Positions 34,559 through 47,700 of a stretch of DNA of 64,000 nt are shown here, in pieces. Source of the stretch: Pomacea canaliculata (Eukaryota > Mollusca > Gastropoda > Architaenioglossa > Ampullariidae); contig NC_037590.1 in NCBI RefSeq assembly GCF_003073045.1, positions 21,292,449 to 21,356,448 on the forward strand, in the 5' to 3' direction. Below the pieces are notes generated by a model. The model was not told the DNA's origin and made no database searches. It worked only from the letters and a program-made list of their open reading frames with translations. Positions within the stretch are counted from its first letter, which is position 1; each line of letters starts with the position of its first letter. The position numbers were made by a program, and so were the translations under genes.

Positions 34559-36957
34559 ATGAGTCGTCAACTTGCGTTGACAGGTCCGCACGGAAGAGTG
34601 AAGTCGGAGGAGTGCATCATCTTGCTTCCAGAAGACGAACCCAGCGTCAAGCCACGTGCATGTCGGGCTAGTCGAGTCCGCTGTTCCTGAGGGTGAGGGA
34701 GTGCCGAGCAGCGACCAAAGTGGTGTTGGCATTCTTCTTCGGAGCCATGCACACGACGAAAAAATATCGCTGGACTCCTGTGATGACTTGGTTTATTTCG
34801 TAGGCAAAAATGAGCAAGAGTTTGTGGGCCGGAAGTCATTGCTGTCCGCCATTTCGCCTGTGTTCCAAGCCATGTTTTCCGGAAACTGGAAAGAAGCAGA
34901 CGGCAGACTGACGATATCCCCTGATATCAATCCAGACAGCTTTATTTTTCTGCTCAGGTGAGTCGTTTGCAGATGCACTTGTCGATGATAGTGTTTGTTG
35001 CATGATGTTAAAAGAAATTGTTGAGTTCACAGCAAAAGATTACCTGGTGTCGCGCAATTAGCTTGTATGAAAAGTCCGACACAATTAAATGTGTTTTGTT
35101 GGAATAGTTCTGAAATTCTCGACATTATAAAACTCGCAGAATTTATTTATCTGAAACAATGTCTCGCTCATGAAGCACTCGATTCGTCCTGATAAAAGCA
35201 CAACTACTCCTAAATATATTTGACTTATTTTTAAACATACTATACATGACATAATTCGCAATTCTGAAGGTAAGACCACCTGCTATGAAGTTTGCATTGT
35301 CTCTATAAATTGTGACAAATAAATAGAAAATTATTTCTCTTTTAAATCTAGCTTTTGTAAACGTATTAAATGAAGATATTAAAAAACTTCCTAACAAAAT
35401 ACAACAGTTGTTTTTTTAAAGAGGTATCATGAAAGTTCACACGTAAGCTTAATGAAGTAAATGTGTAAAGATATTGGAGAGAAACAAACTGAACCTTTAT
35501 CAAGAAGGAAAAATATCAAAATCCATTAGAAAAAAAGCAAAGAAGCGACAAGACATAAAACTGCACATTCAGCAAGAAGCAAAGACAACTCGCCCCGTCC
35601 GATGGCAATAGGAGTTCACAGCTAAATCGTGTCAGACATGTTTTGAGGACAACTTGACATACCGACCTTGTGCAACATCTGCAAGCAAAGCCTCGGAAGT
35701 TGGTCAGTGTACGTAACCCTAATGTGTATTGTTGCTATGCTCCACATTCCATCCCATAATACACGCTGTCTCTTGTGTTCCACATTTTATCCCACAATAA
35801 ACACAGTGCCCCTTGTTTGTGAAACTCCATGATGGACTTCCTAATATACTTGATGTACCATGTGGTTCGTGCTGTCCAATCTAACAGCTTGCTGCTGCTT
35901 CTTCGGGTAAAAAAAAATCTGTACCAGACTTTTAGAATTCTCGTGGTAAACTGCTTCGATTTTTAAACAACAAACAAGGCAAAGCAGGGAAGGATTTAGA
36001 ACATTATCCAGGAAGAACGCTTCTGTTAATGTGTGGTACCACTCGTTCGTATTGTTTTTTTTTTTTTATACCTGTCCACGGGAAGTGGCTGTTTAACAAA
36101 CCTTTATTTTTTTTTTCTGTAACAGATACGCCGCCGGCGAGAAAAAGCAAGAACTAGACGATGAGTCGGTGTGGACCGTGCTGCAAGTGGCTGACATGTA
36201 TCAAGTCGAGGCGCTGATCGAGGCCTGCTTCCGCTTCCTGCTGGTGGGTCACGGCCGTTGCGACGAGGCCCGGCACCTGTGCGTCGTGCTGGAACTGACT
36301 CACCGCCTGCACAGACCCACCTGGCGGCGCAGGTGTCTGCGACTCATCTCGACCCGCAAGGCGGCAAAGGTGCTGGGCAGCAAGTCGTGCCTGAAGGAGT
36401 TGTGCCGAGAGTGCATGCTAGCACTAGTCCAGGCCGAAGACATGCACGTCGACGACGAGGTCCTAGTGCTGAAGGCCGTGTGGACCTGGGCCATGCAGGC
36501 CTGTCGCAAAAATCGACAGGTGAAGGTGAGGCGCAGCGAGCTACGGGAGTCGGCCGGTGATCTAGTCTATCACGTTCGCTACCTGTCCATCCCTCGCCGC
36601 CAGCTGACCAATCTCCTGCGGTTCGATGCCGGACCCTGTCTGCTGACTGGCTGAGGAAAAATATAATTTGCTAGTGAACGACGGCTCGCTCTTTCCCCCA
36701 CCGTTCGAGTGGCACGCAACTCCACGGACGACAGTGACGACAGCACGCACGAGCGCGGTCTGCGCACGCTGGACCTCCCTCACCGGGAGGTCCAGAAGTG
36801 TGGACCCCGGGGTTACGTGTGTACGGCACTGCTGGCCCTGCTCTTCCTGGCGCTGTTGTTCACCTTCGGATTCCCCATCATTCCTGCCGCCGTCGTTGCC
36901 TTCATGTATGGAGCGGGCAACGGTACTGACCTCTTCCAGCACAAGCACGGCATGTAG
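34559..36957 (+). CDS. BTB-BACK protein with C-terminal membrane anchor, copy 2 (frame-broken)
   Basis: Paralogue of the gene at 28698, with the same phase-2 intron. Exons 34559-34957 and 36126-36957. The BTB fold reads DDLVYFVGKNEQEFVGRK..SPVFQAMFSGNW..DINPDSFIFLLR and continues YAAGEKKQELDDESVWTV..VADMYQ in exon 2. BACK follows (RECMLALVQAEDM...AVWTWAM...DLVYHVRYLS). The open frame stops at 36654. Homology with copy 1 resumes one frame over (AEEKYNLLVNDGSLF), then shifts back and ends with a hydrophobic helix (about 36805-36905, starting VCTALLALLFLALLF) and the tail HKHGM. A further +1 break lies between 34602 and 34690, joining the ATG at 34559 to the BTB frame. AATAAA follows near 37431. 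Membrane anchoring and cullin-3 adaptor roles are inferences. Confidence 0.75.
34958..36125 (+). other. Intron of BTB-BACK copy 2
   Basis: Donor CAG/GTGAGT and acceptor TTTTTTCTGTAACAG enclose 1168 bp of AT-rich sequence without a recognisable element. The position and phase match the intron of copy 1 exactly, which supports a tandem duplication of an intron-bearing gene. Confidence 0.8.
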
Positions 36958-38813
36958 TAGATGTTACTGAAGCCGTTACTCCCATGTGTTACCTGCTGGC
37001 TCTCACACCTATTCGTGGACTTTCACGTGTGGCACGATAGAGAAAGACTTAAATGCCTTCAGAGCGCAGACTCGAGTGATAAAAACAAAAAAAAATCAAA
37101 ACACACATGCGTAAAAGGAGGTCAGAGGTGTAGTTAGGAAGTGTAACGCCAGGATGGGTGGATTAAAAGATAAGGAGGTATGACGCCACATCTCACCCGG
37201 ATAAGGGTCAACTATTTTAAGAAACCTTAATCTCCTTCTGACACTGATACCTTTAATGTATTTACCTAACCCTACTCCCAAATGTTTCAGTTTGGTTATC
37301 GTTCTTTCTCATTCGAGCTTGGTGGTACTACTGGGTACAGAAAGGGTGTTAGAATCTGCCCCTTGTGGTTATATATACGTGTACACATATTTATTTGGAC
37401 ATATGTCATATGATGTGGCTTGGCATTACAAATAAATTCTGAAAAAACAGAGGGAACATCTTGAAATGTCTAGGTACCTTAGATATGTCAAATTCTATAC
37501 ATAGATACATACATTAAACACATATTCATCTGTATATTTATATGCTCAAATAATCCACCACAAACCCACTCCAACCAAACCCTTTGCCCCTATCCTTGGT
37601 TCCTGCGCCACTGCACTAAACCAACTCTATGCACATCCCGACCAGCCTATTTTATCTCTATCTCTCTCACACACTCACACACACACACACACCTCTTCAA
37701 GTACATTATTTCTTACACATCAACATATCAAAACCCTCCAACCTTAAGTCGTATCAGCCACAGTACAGGACAGGGGACACAACTGAGGGAAATCTTTTAA
37801 GGTCCCATCATCTTTGGTAATTTAGAATAACAACGTTTGCCTTGTACACTGGAAATACTGGAAACACTGAAATACTTATCGAGGTGTCACATTGTCTATA
37901 GTACTCTATACTGATGTATGACATCGCTGACTCTCCTTTTCACACACACACGCCATCCCTTCCACAAAAACACACACATCAATTAAAAAGAAAACAGCAC
38001 AGGCAATTAATTTGAAAGTGACCCCAGAAAATCATAATAAGGTGAACAATGCTTCTTTTTCGTCTTCGTTGCTGTGATTTCACACAACAGGGGAGGTGAT
38101 GCACGAGGCCTTTATATCTAGTAAGGAAGGAGTGGCGGCAAGTGCATTTTCTCCTAAGAAAAAACATTCTCGCTGAATTGCCTCATGTAGTTGTCTACCT
38201 AATAGTTAATATATCTTAAATTACTATATATATATATAGCTGAGTGCCGTTATTTTAGTTAGAAAATATCGAACTAAATTAAGCACACAAGCTTCGATTG
38301 TATTAGAATTAAAACAGCAAAGATTTTCGGTGCCAGTCACATGACATTAACGCAATAGCCTCGTTTTCACTGAGATATGATGTCAAGAGTTATTAATAAC
38401 TATTCCCGCGTGCTCACTGCAATCCGTTGTGCAATGCATCGCAACATCACAACATCCCAACGCAGCATCGTCCAGAGGTGCAGCAGGACTCTATCTAATC
38501 GAAGTTGGTGTTCTTTCACGAAAATGGTTTCTATAGCAACGAATGACGTGAAATGGCGAATATAGAGAGGGATTTCCCCTGTGCGCTAACTGTCGTCTGC
38601 TGCATAGAGACATCTCGACCTTGGCAGGAAGGACTTGCCGTGGCGTGAGATAACACGTGTGTTCCAGCCGCTTCTAAAAGTTTACTTTTGGTTTCCTGGA
38701 GTAGCATTACTAAATCTTAGTCACTTCACTGAAGCTGTTCTTTTGGATTTATTCGGTGACCAGTAGGTGGAAATAGCTGCATTCGATAGTCCTGTAACCT
38801 GCAGCTGGAGACG
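36958..38813. other. 3' flank of BTB-BACK copy 2 and upstream region of MPPED-like gene
   Basis: No supported ORF. CA repeats occur near 37670-37690 and 37940-37980. An X-box-like palindrome, GTTTCTATAGCAAC, lies at 38527-38540, 274 bases upstream of the candidate first coding exon of the next gene. Confidence 0.4.
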
Positions 38814-41800
38814 ATGGAAACACCAACGACAGCTCACCACCACAGAGGCAACGGAAGGCCAAGTTTTTATAACGTATGTAAATTTTGTTACAATTTAAAA
38901 TGTTATCAATTTAAATTATGTTTTAAAGTTCTCCTGTATGTGTGCCCTTCCTCTGTGTGTGTGTGTGTGCATGCTTGATGTACCGCTTTTATACTGTTTT
39001 CATGAACTCAGAGGATTTAGGCCTGTTAACGATGCAGAAACAAAGGGAATTCTTAAATGGTATTCAATAAGCGAGACAATTTTGTGGATAATTAATTTTT
39101 AAGCAATGATAATAATCTAAAGAGTTGCCTGTCCTTTCTTTCTTCAACACACACACTTTACTTGCCGAGCACGGATAAGAGTGAATTTTTTCTCTTCCAA
39201 ATTCTTGCTTTTTTCTTTTATCATTAAGCATTAATTGAGCAGTAAGGTAATGTATGCTGCATTTTATGCATTATAAAATAATCTTTTCGCAGAAGCAACA
39301 CGTATTGCAACGCGTCTCTGGAAACGTTCGAAAAAGCAATAAAACACCGACCTGCGTGTGTGTAAGAGAGAGAGAGGGGGGGCCCACATTGCAGACCGAC
39401 CCTGAATTTGGATTATTTGAGTCATCTGGCACACAGATGCTGAACACATGTCACTATGCGCAGTTTAGAGCTTGTAGCTGTCCCTATCATAAGCTAAGGA
39501 CCCTGCCGACAGCTCTGCACTGTCGCTGCTTTTGAGTTACTCGTCGCATTAGGGAAAGATGGTCTCACTCTTTTGACTGGATGAAGAGAGGTTGAATAAT
39601 TGTTCATAGAAAGATGTCACAGTGGGCTTGAATTTCACAAAACTATAGAGAACAAAACATTTACTATTGTACACCACTAGCTCTGTATACTAATTCTGGC
39701 GATACTAAAGTTCAATAAGTTCATATCTGTGGGCTCTCACCCGCCTCATCCCCAACCCCCACAAAAAAAGGACAAAAATCCTCAAATAAACTATTGTAAC
39801 AGTATCATAGGCTTCACATGAGTTGATTTATTGAAGACAGGGGATTTCATTTTTTTCAGGTAGTGGGGGTCTACTTGGTGTTGGAGCGTGTGCACTGTCT
39901 AAACCGACAATGCCTATTCTGTGTGTCTGTCTCTCGTCAAGTCGTCAGAGTTTATTGCCCTCCCGACCTTGTCGCCGAGGTCTCTTGCCAGTCTCGACGA
40001 TGAGGGATGATGATAACAGCTAAAAGACAGACATCTTGAGAGCAAAAGTAGATCACTCTGAACTAACCGTTGAGCAAGGATACGCAGACTCATGCATACA
40101 CACACAGATGTGTTCTGCTTTTCACATACACACATACAAACACATGAGTAGGACGTATACACGCGCATTCATGCACAGAGCCACAAACGCATGTGCACGC
40201 AAGCGCGCGTGCGCATACACACACACTTATACAAAAGGATGCAAGTATGCGCATATAAAGCGAGATATTTATCGTCAGCCTTCGTATTATACATGTCAGC
40301 TGACAGCGATGACTTTCTAATCCGTTATCCGTTATTCCATGCGTGGAACATCAGCCGATGAGGGCGGAGGAAATAGAAATGGGTCGGAAACGGGGAATTC
40401 AGTTAACGGACCGAATACATTAACCGCCATTGATCCATTCCGAGGATGGAGGCTTCAAGCAGGGAAGGGCCCCTGAGAGAAACGAAGTGTCCATGACGGC
40501 CGCCAACATGGCGTATCCCTAGGGTAGGTGACGCACACTCCACGTAACACGATTAATGACTGGCGGGAACGAGTCGGGGTAAGGATGGATTGCACAATGA
40601 TATCTCTGGTGTAGAATTTTACTTTGCAACAACACTATGTTTGCTTTCAAATGTCTGCTAGAAAGTTTATCTCCTTTTTTGTTGCTGTTGTTGACAGATG
40701 ACAGATAATACACAGACACACATACCAGTGGTACCTGTGGGTAATGTACCCGCAGAATTGTTCGACGGTCACTCGGCTCTCCAGAAGATTCCAGATACAG
40801 TTCGGATTGTGCACATATCGGACACCCACATGCAGCATGAGGAATTAATGAATGGAAGATTGTTATCCGCACTGTTACCTGATGGCGAGGTCCTCATTCA
40901 CTCTGGAAATTTTGACCGTTATACTGCCAGCTGCTGCGTTCGGTCGCATCATTTCGAAGACTTCCTTCACGAGGTGAGGTCTACATCTAATTAATGCAAA
41001 AGTGCAGCTAGAATGTCTTCTCTTTGAAGTTTTTTCTCTTGTCTTCCTTGTTTTAAAAGTTTCATGCTTATACCAGAAGCTTCATATTTACGTCGGAGTC
41101 TTTATCTGTAGTTGTGCTTGTTTGCAGATCGACATCTTCTTTGGCACATTTCCTCATCGGTTGAAAATTTTCGTGGCGGGGAACCACGACTCCTGCCTGG
41201 AGGGTATTCCGCTGGACCAAATTCAATCCCGGCTAACCAAGTGCACGTACCTCTGTGACTCATCGACATTTTACGCTATCAAGTTCTATGGATGCCCGCA
41301 CACCGCTTATAGGTACAGTAATATTAGGCCCGGGTATGGCTGTCTATAAAATGTTCTTTTCTTTCGGTAAATTTAACTTTTCTGCGTTAGAAGCAAGTCT
41401 TAGAACGCGAGCAAAGAACGTGAAATTAGTTCTATACTTCAAATTATTTGGCTGAATTGTTTGGGACGTACAGGTTCATGTCTCTGGCAAGAGGGTTCGG
41501 AAGCTCCTGGCGACGACTACGTCACAAATGGGAGGCAATTCCAGCGGACACTGATGTCCTCATCACTCGCATGCCACCGCTGGGCATTCTGGACCTGGCC
41601 ACGGAGCCGCTAGCCAGCGAGTACCCGGCTCTTTTCCGCCTGAAAGCCACCCTGTCCAGTGCAGCACGTGTCGCACGTGCGGCTTCGTCCATCCGGGTCG
41701 CGTGCACTGGGGATGCCCATCCTTGAGAGAAACCGTGTTGAATCGAGTCAAGTGAGTCATTTTGACATGTCTTCGTTCTTGAATGAAAGTGATCAGTAGC

Positions 41801-42371
41801 GTGCTTATTTTCAGAGTGAATTACGGTTAATTTTGTCCTCATCTTATTATTTCTTTTTAAAATCGAATTAAACTATTGGATAGAGCAGTATTTTGTTTGT
41901 TTTATTTCATTCGTTTTTCGGGTAGTGACATTTGAACTCGTACTTCTTCTTTGTTCAATTCTCTCTCTCTCCATCTCATCCTTATATAATTATTGTGACA
42001 GTTTATTTCGCACCAACATAGATTTCTCATCATCTCGCATTTTCTCTTGTTGTCTTGTACATCGTCTCTCGTTTTCACTCTGTGTTTTCCCGTGCTTTCT
42101 CAAACCATATTTCTTGCTTTCTCGCTCTTTTAGCTCGTGTATTGTTATACTTCATTCTATTTTGTGAAGAAATAAGAAAAACTCCTGCCTTTTACTCTGA
42201 CCAATGTTCGCACTGTTTACAGTGAGCTTTTTTTTCTGTTTCAGACCAAAGTTACATGTCTTCGGCCATGTTCACGAAGGATTCGGCACCTTGCAAAGGG
42301 ACAATACTGTATTCTCCAATGGATCCTTTGCAGTCAAGCGCTCTTTCAACGTTTTTGATTATTATTTATAG
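38814..42371 (+). CDS. MPPED-type metallophosphoesterase-like protein with altered active site
   Basis: Exons 38814-38873 (candidate first coding exon, phase 0), 40698-40973, 41128-41312, 41474-41751 and 42245-42371. About 308 residues, close to human MPPED1/2. Motifs in order: SDTHMQH (motif I, intact); IHSGNF where MPPED has HAGDF (Asp metal ligand replaced by Asn); AGNHDSC (motif III, intact); TRMPPLG where MPPED has THGPPLG (His replaced by Arg); and GHVHEG (motif V, intact). One base seems missing between about 41650 and 41702, because the VHWGCPSLRETVLNRVK segment before the last intron is in another frame. The exon sum (926) is one short of a multiple of three, which agrees. Either a catalytically weakened paralogue or a decaying gene. 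If the first exon is not used, translation would start at 40698. Confidence 0.82.
40080..40240 (+). repeat. CA-rich low-complexity tract in MPPED-like intron
   Basis: Degenerate CACACA/CGCGTGCG alternating purine-pyrimidine sequence inside intron 38874-40697. It has no coding signal. The rest of that 1.8-kb intron shows no recognisable element. Confidence 0.7.
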
Positions 42372-44755
42372 CCAAAGTAATCGCATCCTCACTGAAGAAA
42401 GCCAGTTGCAGCAGGAAGGACCTGGCAGATACACTATCCTGCTGAATTTTTTAAAAAGTGAAATGAAATGAGTTTTATGTGCGTGGACACGAAGCCTCCT
42501 GCGCTCTGTATCTCCTGCTGATGTATAAAATGTCTTCATCTTCGTGAATGTGAAGCTGTGAGTAACTGTTTGGCCTGAACCAGTTCACGCAGTCTATCTG
42601 GGGGTGTCCACATGGATTTGCAGATATCAGCTCGATTGCACACGGTATCTCCAACTTTGCTTAGAAATGTTAAAACTTTTCGCTTTGAAGACATTTTTAG
42701 CTCAGATCCCATTGAGGGATTTTTAAAAAATGTACATGCTGCGGAGCAAATATTTTTATCATACTTTGGCCGCTGCTAGAAGTGTTATCGATAAGTCGCT
42801 AAAAACATTTTAGGCTTAATGGAAGAAATCGACTACAGAGAGAATACTTTTAAACTAGACTTTAAAATCTACTATTCTAGGTGATGTGAATTGGGCAGTA
42901 TGCTGACAGAAGGTTGTGTTTCTAGACAAGCCGAGAACACTGTCTTATTGAAACAATGTTGGAAATGCAAATCATAGTAATACTTGTCTGTCTGTTATTC
43001 TTTTATTCTCTAATTCTATCTGTTGTTCTGTCTATCTATCGGTCTATCGTTCTCTCTGTCGTTTTCTGTCTGCCTCATCAAGGCAACTTAATCCCAAGAA
43101 GGTGAAGACCGCTGGCACCTCTTCCCTACATGAGCTTGAACCCGTCACTAATGAAGCAACATTCTTAGCTAGATGTCATTCTTCTTATTAAATATAATTT
43201 TAACATAAATGCATCGTTAACATTGATCTTAACTACCGCATAGACCATGCACGCCCACGCTGAAGACTTTGCTGAAACCACACGCAGCTATCTTACCACT
43301 CGTAATGTCATACAAACCAGTACAAAATATGAACAGACTGTCACTTTCTTAGTAAAAGAACTTATACAGTTGAAGAAAACACAGATAATTCTAATTTGAA
43401 AGTAATTAAAAATACAAAAAAAAAAACAGCTGCAGGTCACTCACATATACAGGGACAGGACGGTATCTTCTTACGAGTTTCAACATGGTGAATGTTCAAT
43501 CAGGATCTGTCCATTAGTGATTGCTATACTAATGATATCGTACTCGGAATTCACATGCGGCTCAAGTGTCGAGCGATTAAGCTGCAAAAACTAACCAAAC
43601 GGCATTGTTTGCAAAAAGAATACGAGTGGTTCTATTTGAACACAATAGGCTTTGCACGACATTGTCTATATAGTTCTCATCTAGAAGGTGAAACCTACTA
43701 CATCGAATGTGTTGATTAAAATATTTTTTCATTGCAAATATATTTTGGAATTGTTTTACATCCTTCATATTGGGCATTTGTTCACACAATAAGCTGAACT
43801 GCTGTGTAGGCAAAGAGAGAAGTTTTATAGAAATGTATTAATTATGTGCTGAGGGTTATCCGGTGATTTTAAAAGAGAAGTTTTCCTTTCTTAAGCCTTA
43901 AAGGTCTTCCAATGTGCTTGTATTGAGTGACTTTCAGTGGCTTCCATTTCGTCTTTCAAGATCACATTGAGCGAGTTGAGACCATAATGTTGATAAGCGG
44001 TATGCCTGGATGTTGGTGGCGTTTTGACCTCCCGACCTGTGGTTCTCGCAGCTGGTATCTCTCTGAATTTAAATATACAGCAGCCAGTGACCAGGCCAAC
44101 CAGATCTGACAGTGGATGAGTGGTCAGAATCGCAAGCTGACCCATCGGTGACCAGCATCACAAATTGTGTAGTGCACGAAATAAGTTTTTGATGTTAGCG
44201 AGTCAAACAAAAGTTTCACATTGTTTTGTTTTTGCTTGTTTTTCTTTTTTGTTATTTTTGTTGGGCATTCTTGATCCTGCAACATGACTGTACATGCAAA
44301 CATCCAAAATATCGACTAGTTAATTAAAATACCTGTATAATTTATACGTTTTCGCCGAGCATGTTATTTTCACATGTCTGCCTGAAAATAAATGTTATGC
44401 AAAAAATGAATGAAAGAGACAAAAATGAATAAATGAATGAATCTTCACACGCTGTCTGAAAGTCTACTTGCTGAAAGAGCCGCATGACGTAATATGAGCA
44501 TTTGTGATGTTTAAAAATACTATTTGCATCACTCCCTTCTGACGTCATTTCTCATTTGTCGTCATTTCTCTCTCATCTGTCCGTTCAGAAAGAGTGTCGC
44601 ACGAAAAGTGCTTTGAGAGACTTGAGCACTGCAGTCCCCCGACTGTGTCAAGTGTACCTGCACACCTACTCAGCCTCGACGAACTCGTGTTGTTTTCTAC
44701 AGACAAAGGAAGAAAATGGCCACAATTAAATGAGACAAGATAGTATATTTTAAAG
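42372..44755. other. Spacer between MPPED-like gene and dynein gene
   Basis: No gene supported. The ORFs near 43492-43813 and 43891-44145 overlap on opposite strands and have no recognisable domain. A short TCTATC/TCTGTC patch lies near 43000-43070. The last 250 bases are presumably the dynein promoter and 5' UTR. Confidence 0.4.
44540..44547 (+). promoter_or_regulatory. CRE-like palindrome upstream of dynein gene
   Basis: Perfect TGACGTCA, the ATF/CREB full site, 209 bases before the dynein ATG at 44756. A half-site-like TCGTCA follows about 20 bases on. Only the sequence match is seen; function is not shown. Confidence 0.35.
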
Positions 44756-47700
44756 ATGTCCGAATTAGAGATAGAGGATCCTCGAGTATTTACGATAGCA
44801 GAGCTTGTCCTTCAGGCATTTAGACAGAAGCCGGACAAGTTTCTGAAGCCTTACGGACCTGGAGGATGTGCGTAAACTATACATGGACTTTTTTGAATTC
44901 CCTGACCGCAAAATGTTGTACATCTCTCTCACTCCTGCAGGCTTGGTGTCCACAGAGACTTCGTGGCCCTCAAACCCAAAGAGCAAAGGTTTCTACTTTG
45001 TAAAGAGGAAACCTGAACCGATACCGAGGGAAGCCAAGATCAAAAAGGTTTTGATGTACGGCGAGATGTCGCCTTCCGTTGTGGAACATTTCTCGCTGCT
45101 TATAGATGAGGTAAGAAATGGGAATGGACTTAAAAACTTTTATCTGTCAGCAAACAATGAGCTTGGCATTACATAGCCCACTGGTAGTACTCATACCGTT
45201 TATGTTAATCAGTCTACGGTTCGTGATTAGCTGTAATGGATCGCCATGGATGCTGCGCGTCTTCAAGGGCTGGTGGGTCGCAATTTCGTTTTCTAGTGGT
45301 CGGATGCAACTCATTTTCAAGATAATATTTTCAAAAATCTAGATGAATACACCCATTCCGGAGACACGCACCTATAAACACCACCAGACGTCAGCACCAA
45401 GGTTCCTCTTAGAAAGATTGATGATACGGGAAGTTAAGCCAATGAGAGCTCGGAACCAGATGCTAATTAAGGGTATCTGGTACAGTCGTAACAACAACAA
45501 CAACACCCATCCCACCTTATTTCTGCTCTCGTGAAACTTGTCAAACGTGAAGACACAGTTTTGTCTCTACTTTCTCTCATGGTAAGCTCAAGCGTGGAAT
45601 GAGGTGTAAATCACCCACCTTTGACAGAAAGATTTTAAAATCGTGCTCTCACATTTGACACGTGGGATTTGAGAACAGAAAAGTGGAGGGTATTCATATT
45701 ACACTGACATTTTTTTTTCAAAATATTAAAAAAGTTTTTCACAATACGAGTCGTTTAATAATCAGATGACAAGATCACTTTGGGTGTGATAAATAAGAGA
45801 AACGCAGCCTCCTTCTCATAGACGTTGGATTTAAGGAACAGTTCCCTAAGACTGGGCAGAATGTTTTAGAACGAAGGACACAACTTTTTATGAACCGTAA
45901 AGTTGGGGGTAATTGTATATACTTCTATACTACAACCGTATTTGAAATACTAATGCGAAAAAAAATCTGCGTTGTACTTTGTTTCTTTCATGTCTTCATA
46001 AGGTTCTTCCCAATCATTCTCTGCTTTAAATTTCTGAAAAACTTTGACAACCTTCCTGCAGGTGCTGGTGCCGTTGTTTTCCAACAGTGGTAATTATGCC
46101 ACCTGGCCCAGGGTTGTCGCGCAGGACATCACTCTCCAGGTCAACGCGCTGCAGTGCAACGTCTTCATGGTGGCCGGCCAGACCCGCGGCCAGACGCTGC
46201 TGCCTCTTCCACCGGGCATCGACAAGCCGGAATTCGTGGAGGAACTCAAGAAGTAAGTCTCTTACTCTCATAGGAACTGCTGTATAAGCCAAATTAAGAC
46301 ACCGAGGCTGGATCTACTAACGCAAGCCAGAGGGGAGTGGTCTGGTGTATCAAAGTAGGTCTCTTTAACCGATTTTACCGGTTGACTGGGCAAGAGATTT
46401 TCAAAACCTATTTGACGTGAAGGTTGATATGGGTTGGATGTATGTTTTAAAAGACAAAAAGAGATGTATGGTGTTGACAGAGAGGAGAACTTTGACCCCC
46501 GGGTGATCCACGCCATCGAGACAGTCGTGATTGAATGGAGCCATGAGCTACACGAAGTCCTTAGACACAACTCCTTCGAGATTGTCCCGGATGCCACGTG
46601 CTCCTTTCCCTTTATTGAATTCACGTTTTGGGAAAACAGGTGCAGGAGCTTGGCAGGCATATACCAGCAGGTAAGTTGAAAGAGCTGCTGGTTGTTGGTC
46701 TGTAACTCTGTTCGCAATTAAGGCCAGATCACAGCCATGTACATCAGCCCTGTATGTAGGTTTAAATCTAGAGTTAAAAATTAAGTGTTCGTTCGAATTA
46801 AATTTTTGTTTCTGGCCATAGACTCCATAGTGTTTACGTTCTCCCGCACTCAACGCACCCGGAATCTGCCCTAGATATAATAATATAATGCAGTTTTTGC
46901 TCCTCAACAATTAAGCGAATGACATGCTAATGGAAATTAGGTATTCTCTCTTTCATTTCTACTCACTTTTTTGTGTCCTGCTGGAATTGTGTATTCGATT
47001 TTTCACGCACTCTTCATCGTCCCAAACGTCTGAAATTTTCATCAAGTACTCATTTCCGGTAGTTACACAATATTAAATCATTCCCAGCAGTTCACTAGTA
47101 AACTTAAAAGAGTGTTAAGGGTACTCTTTCAATGTTTCTAAGAGTGCCCTTCAACTTTTATATTTTACTTTATGAGTATTAACGAAAATACCGAGACCTA
47201 AAGAAAAACTATTAAATTTTTTTTAGTATATTCAAAATACAGGTGTTTTTTTTTCTTTAAAAAAAAAAACTTTTTTTAACATATTTTCAAATCCCTTCTC
47301 TCAGTTCTCTGATCCTAGGGTCGAGAGAATGACAACGATGCTGGAACGCAGCAAAAGCAGTTATTGTCACATCTTCAAACCATATTCCGAGACACGATTG
47401 CAGGTGAGAGATACCGTGGTTTCTTGCATTGAGTGTGTTATCGGATGATATTGGAAGCCAAGGGGTAATGACAGTCAGTGGGCTGTCACGGTGATACTGG
47501 CCAGCACAAAGAACAACCCATTCCTTGATTTAGTCAGACGTGTGTCATATAATTATATAATTATGTCCTAGCTTTTGACGAAGCCCGCGATATCAAGATC
47601 TACATCGAGCCTCTGAAGGCGCAGCTGGACCTCCTGGAGCAGGCGGACTACGATGACTGTGCCAAGCACTTTGGACCCATCATGCACACCCTGTGCCTCA

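Noticed and set aside
28858..36725. Programmed +1 frameshifting in the BTB-BACK genes
   Set aside because: The shifts are of both polarities, lie at different places in the two copies and lack a common slippery motif; unrelated genes nearby show the same kind of break.
43891..44145. Minus-strand ORF upstream of dynein
   Set aside because: Overlaps a plus-strand ORF of similar length and shows no family signature.
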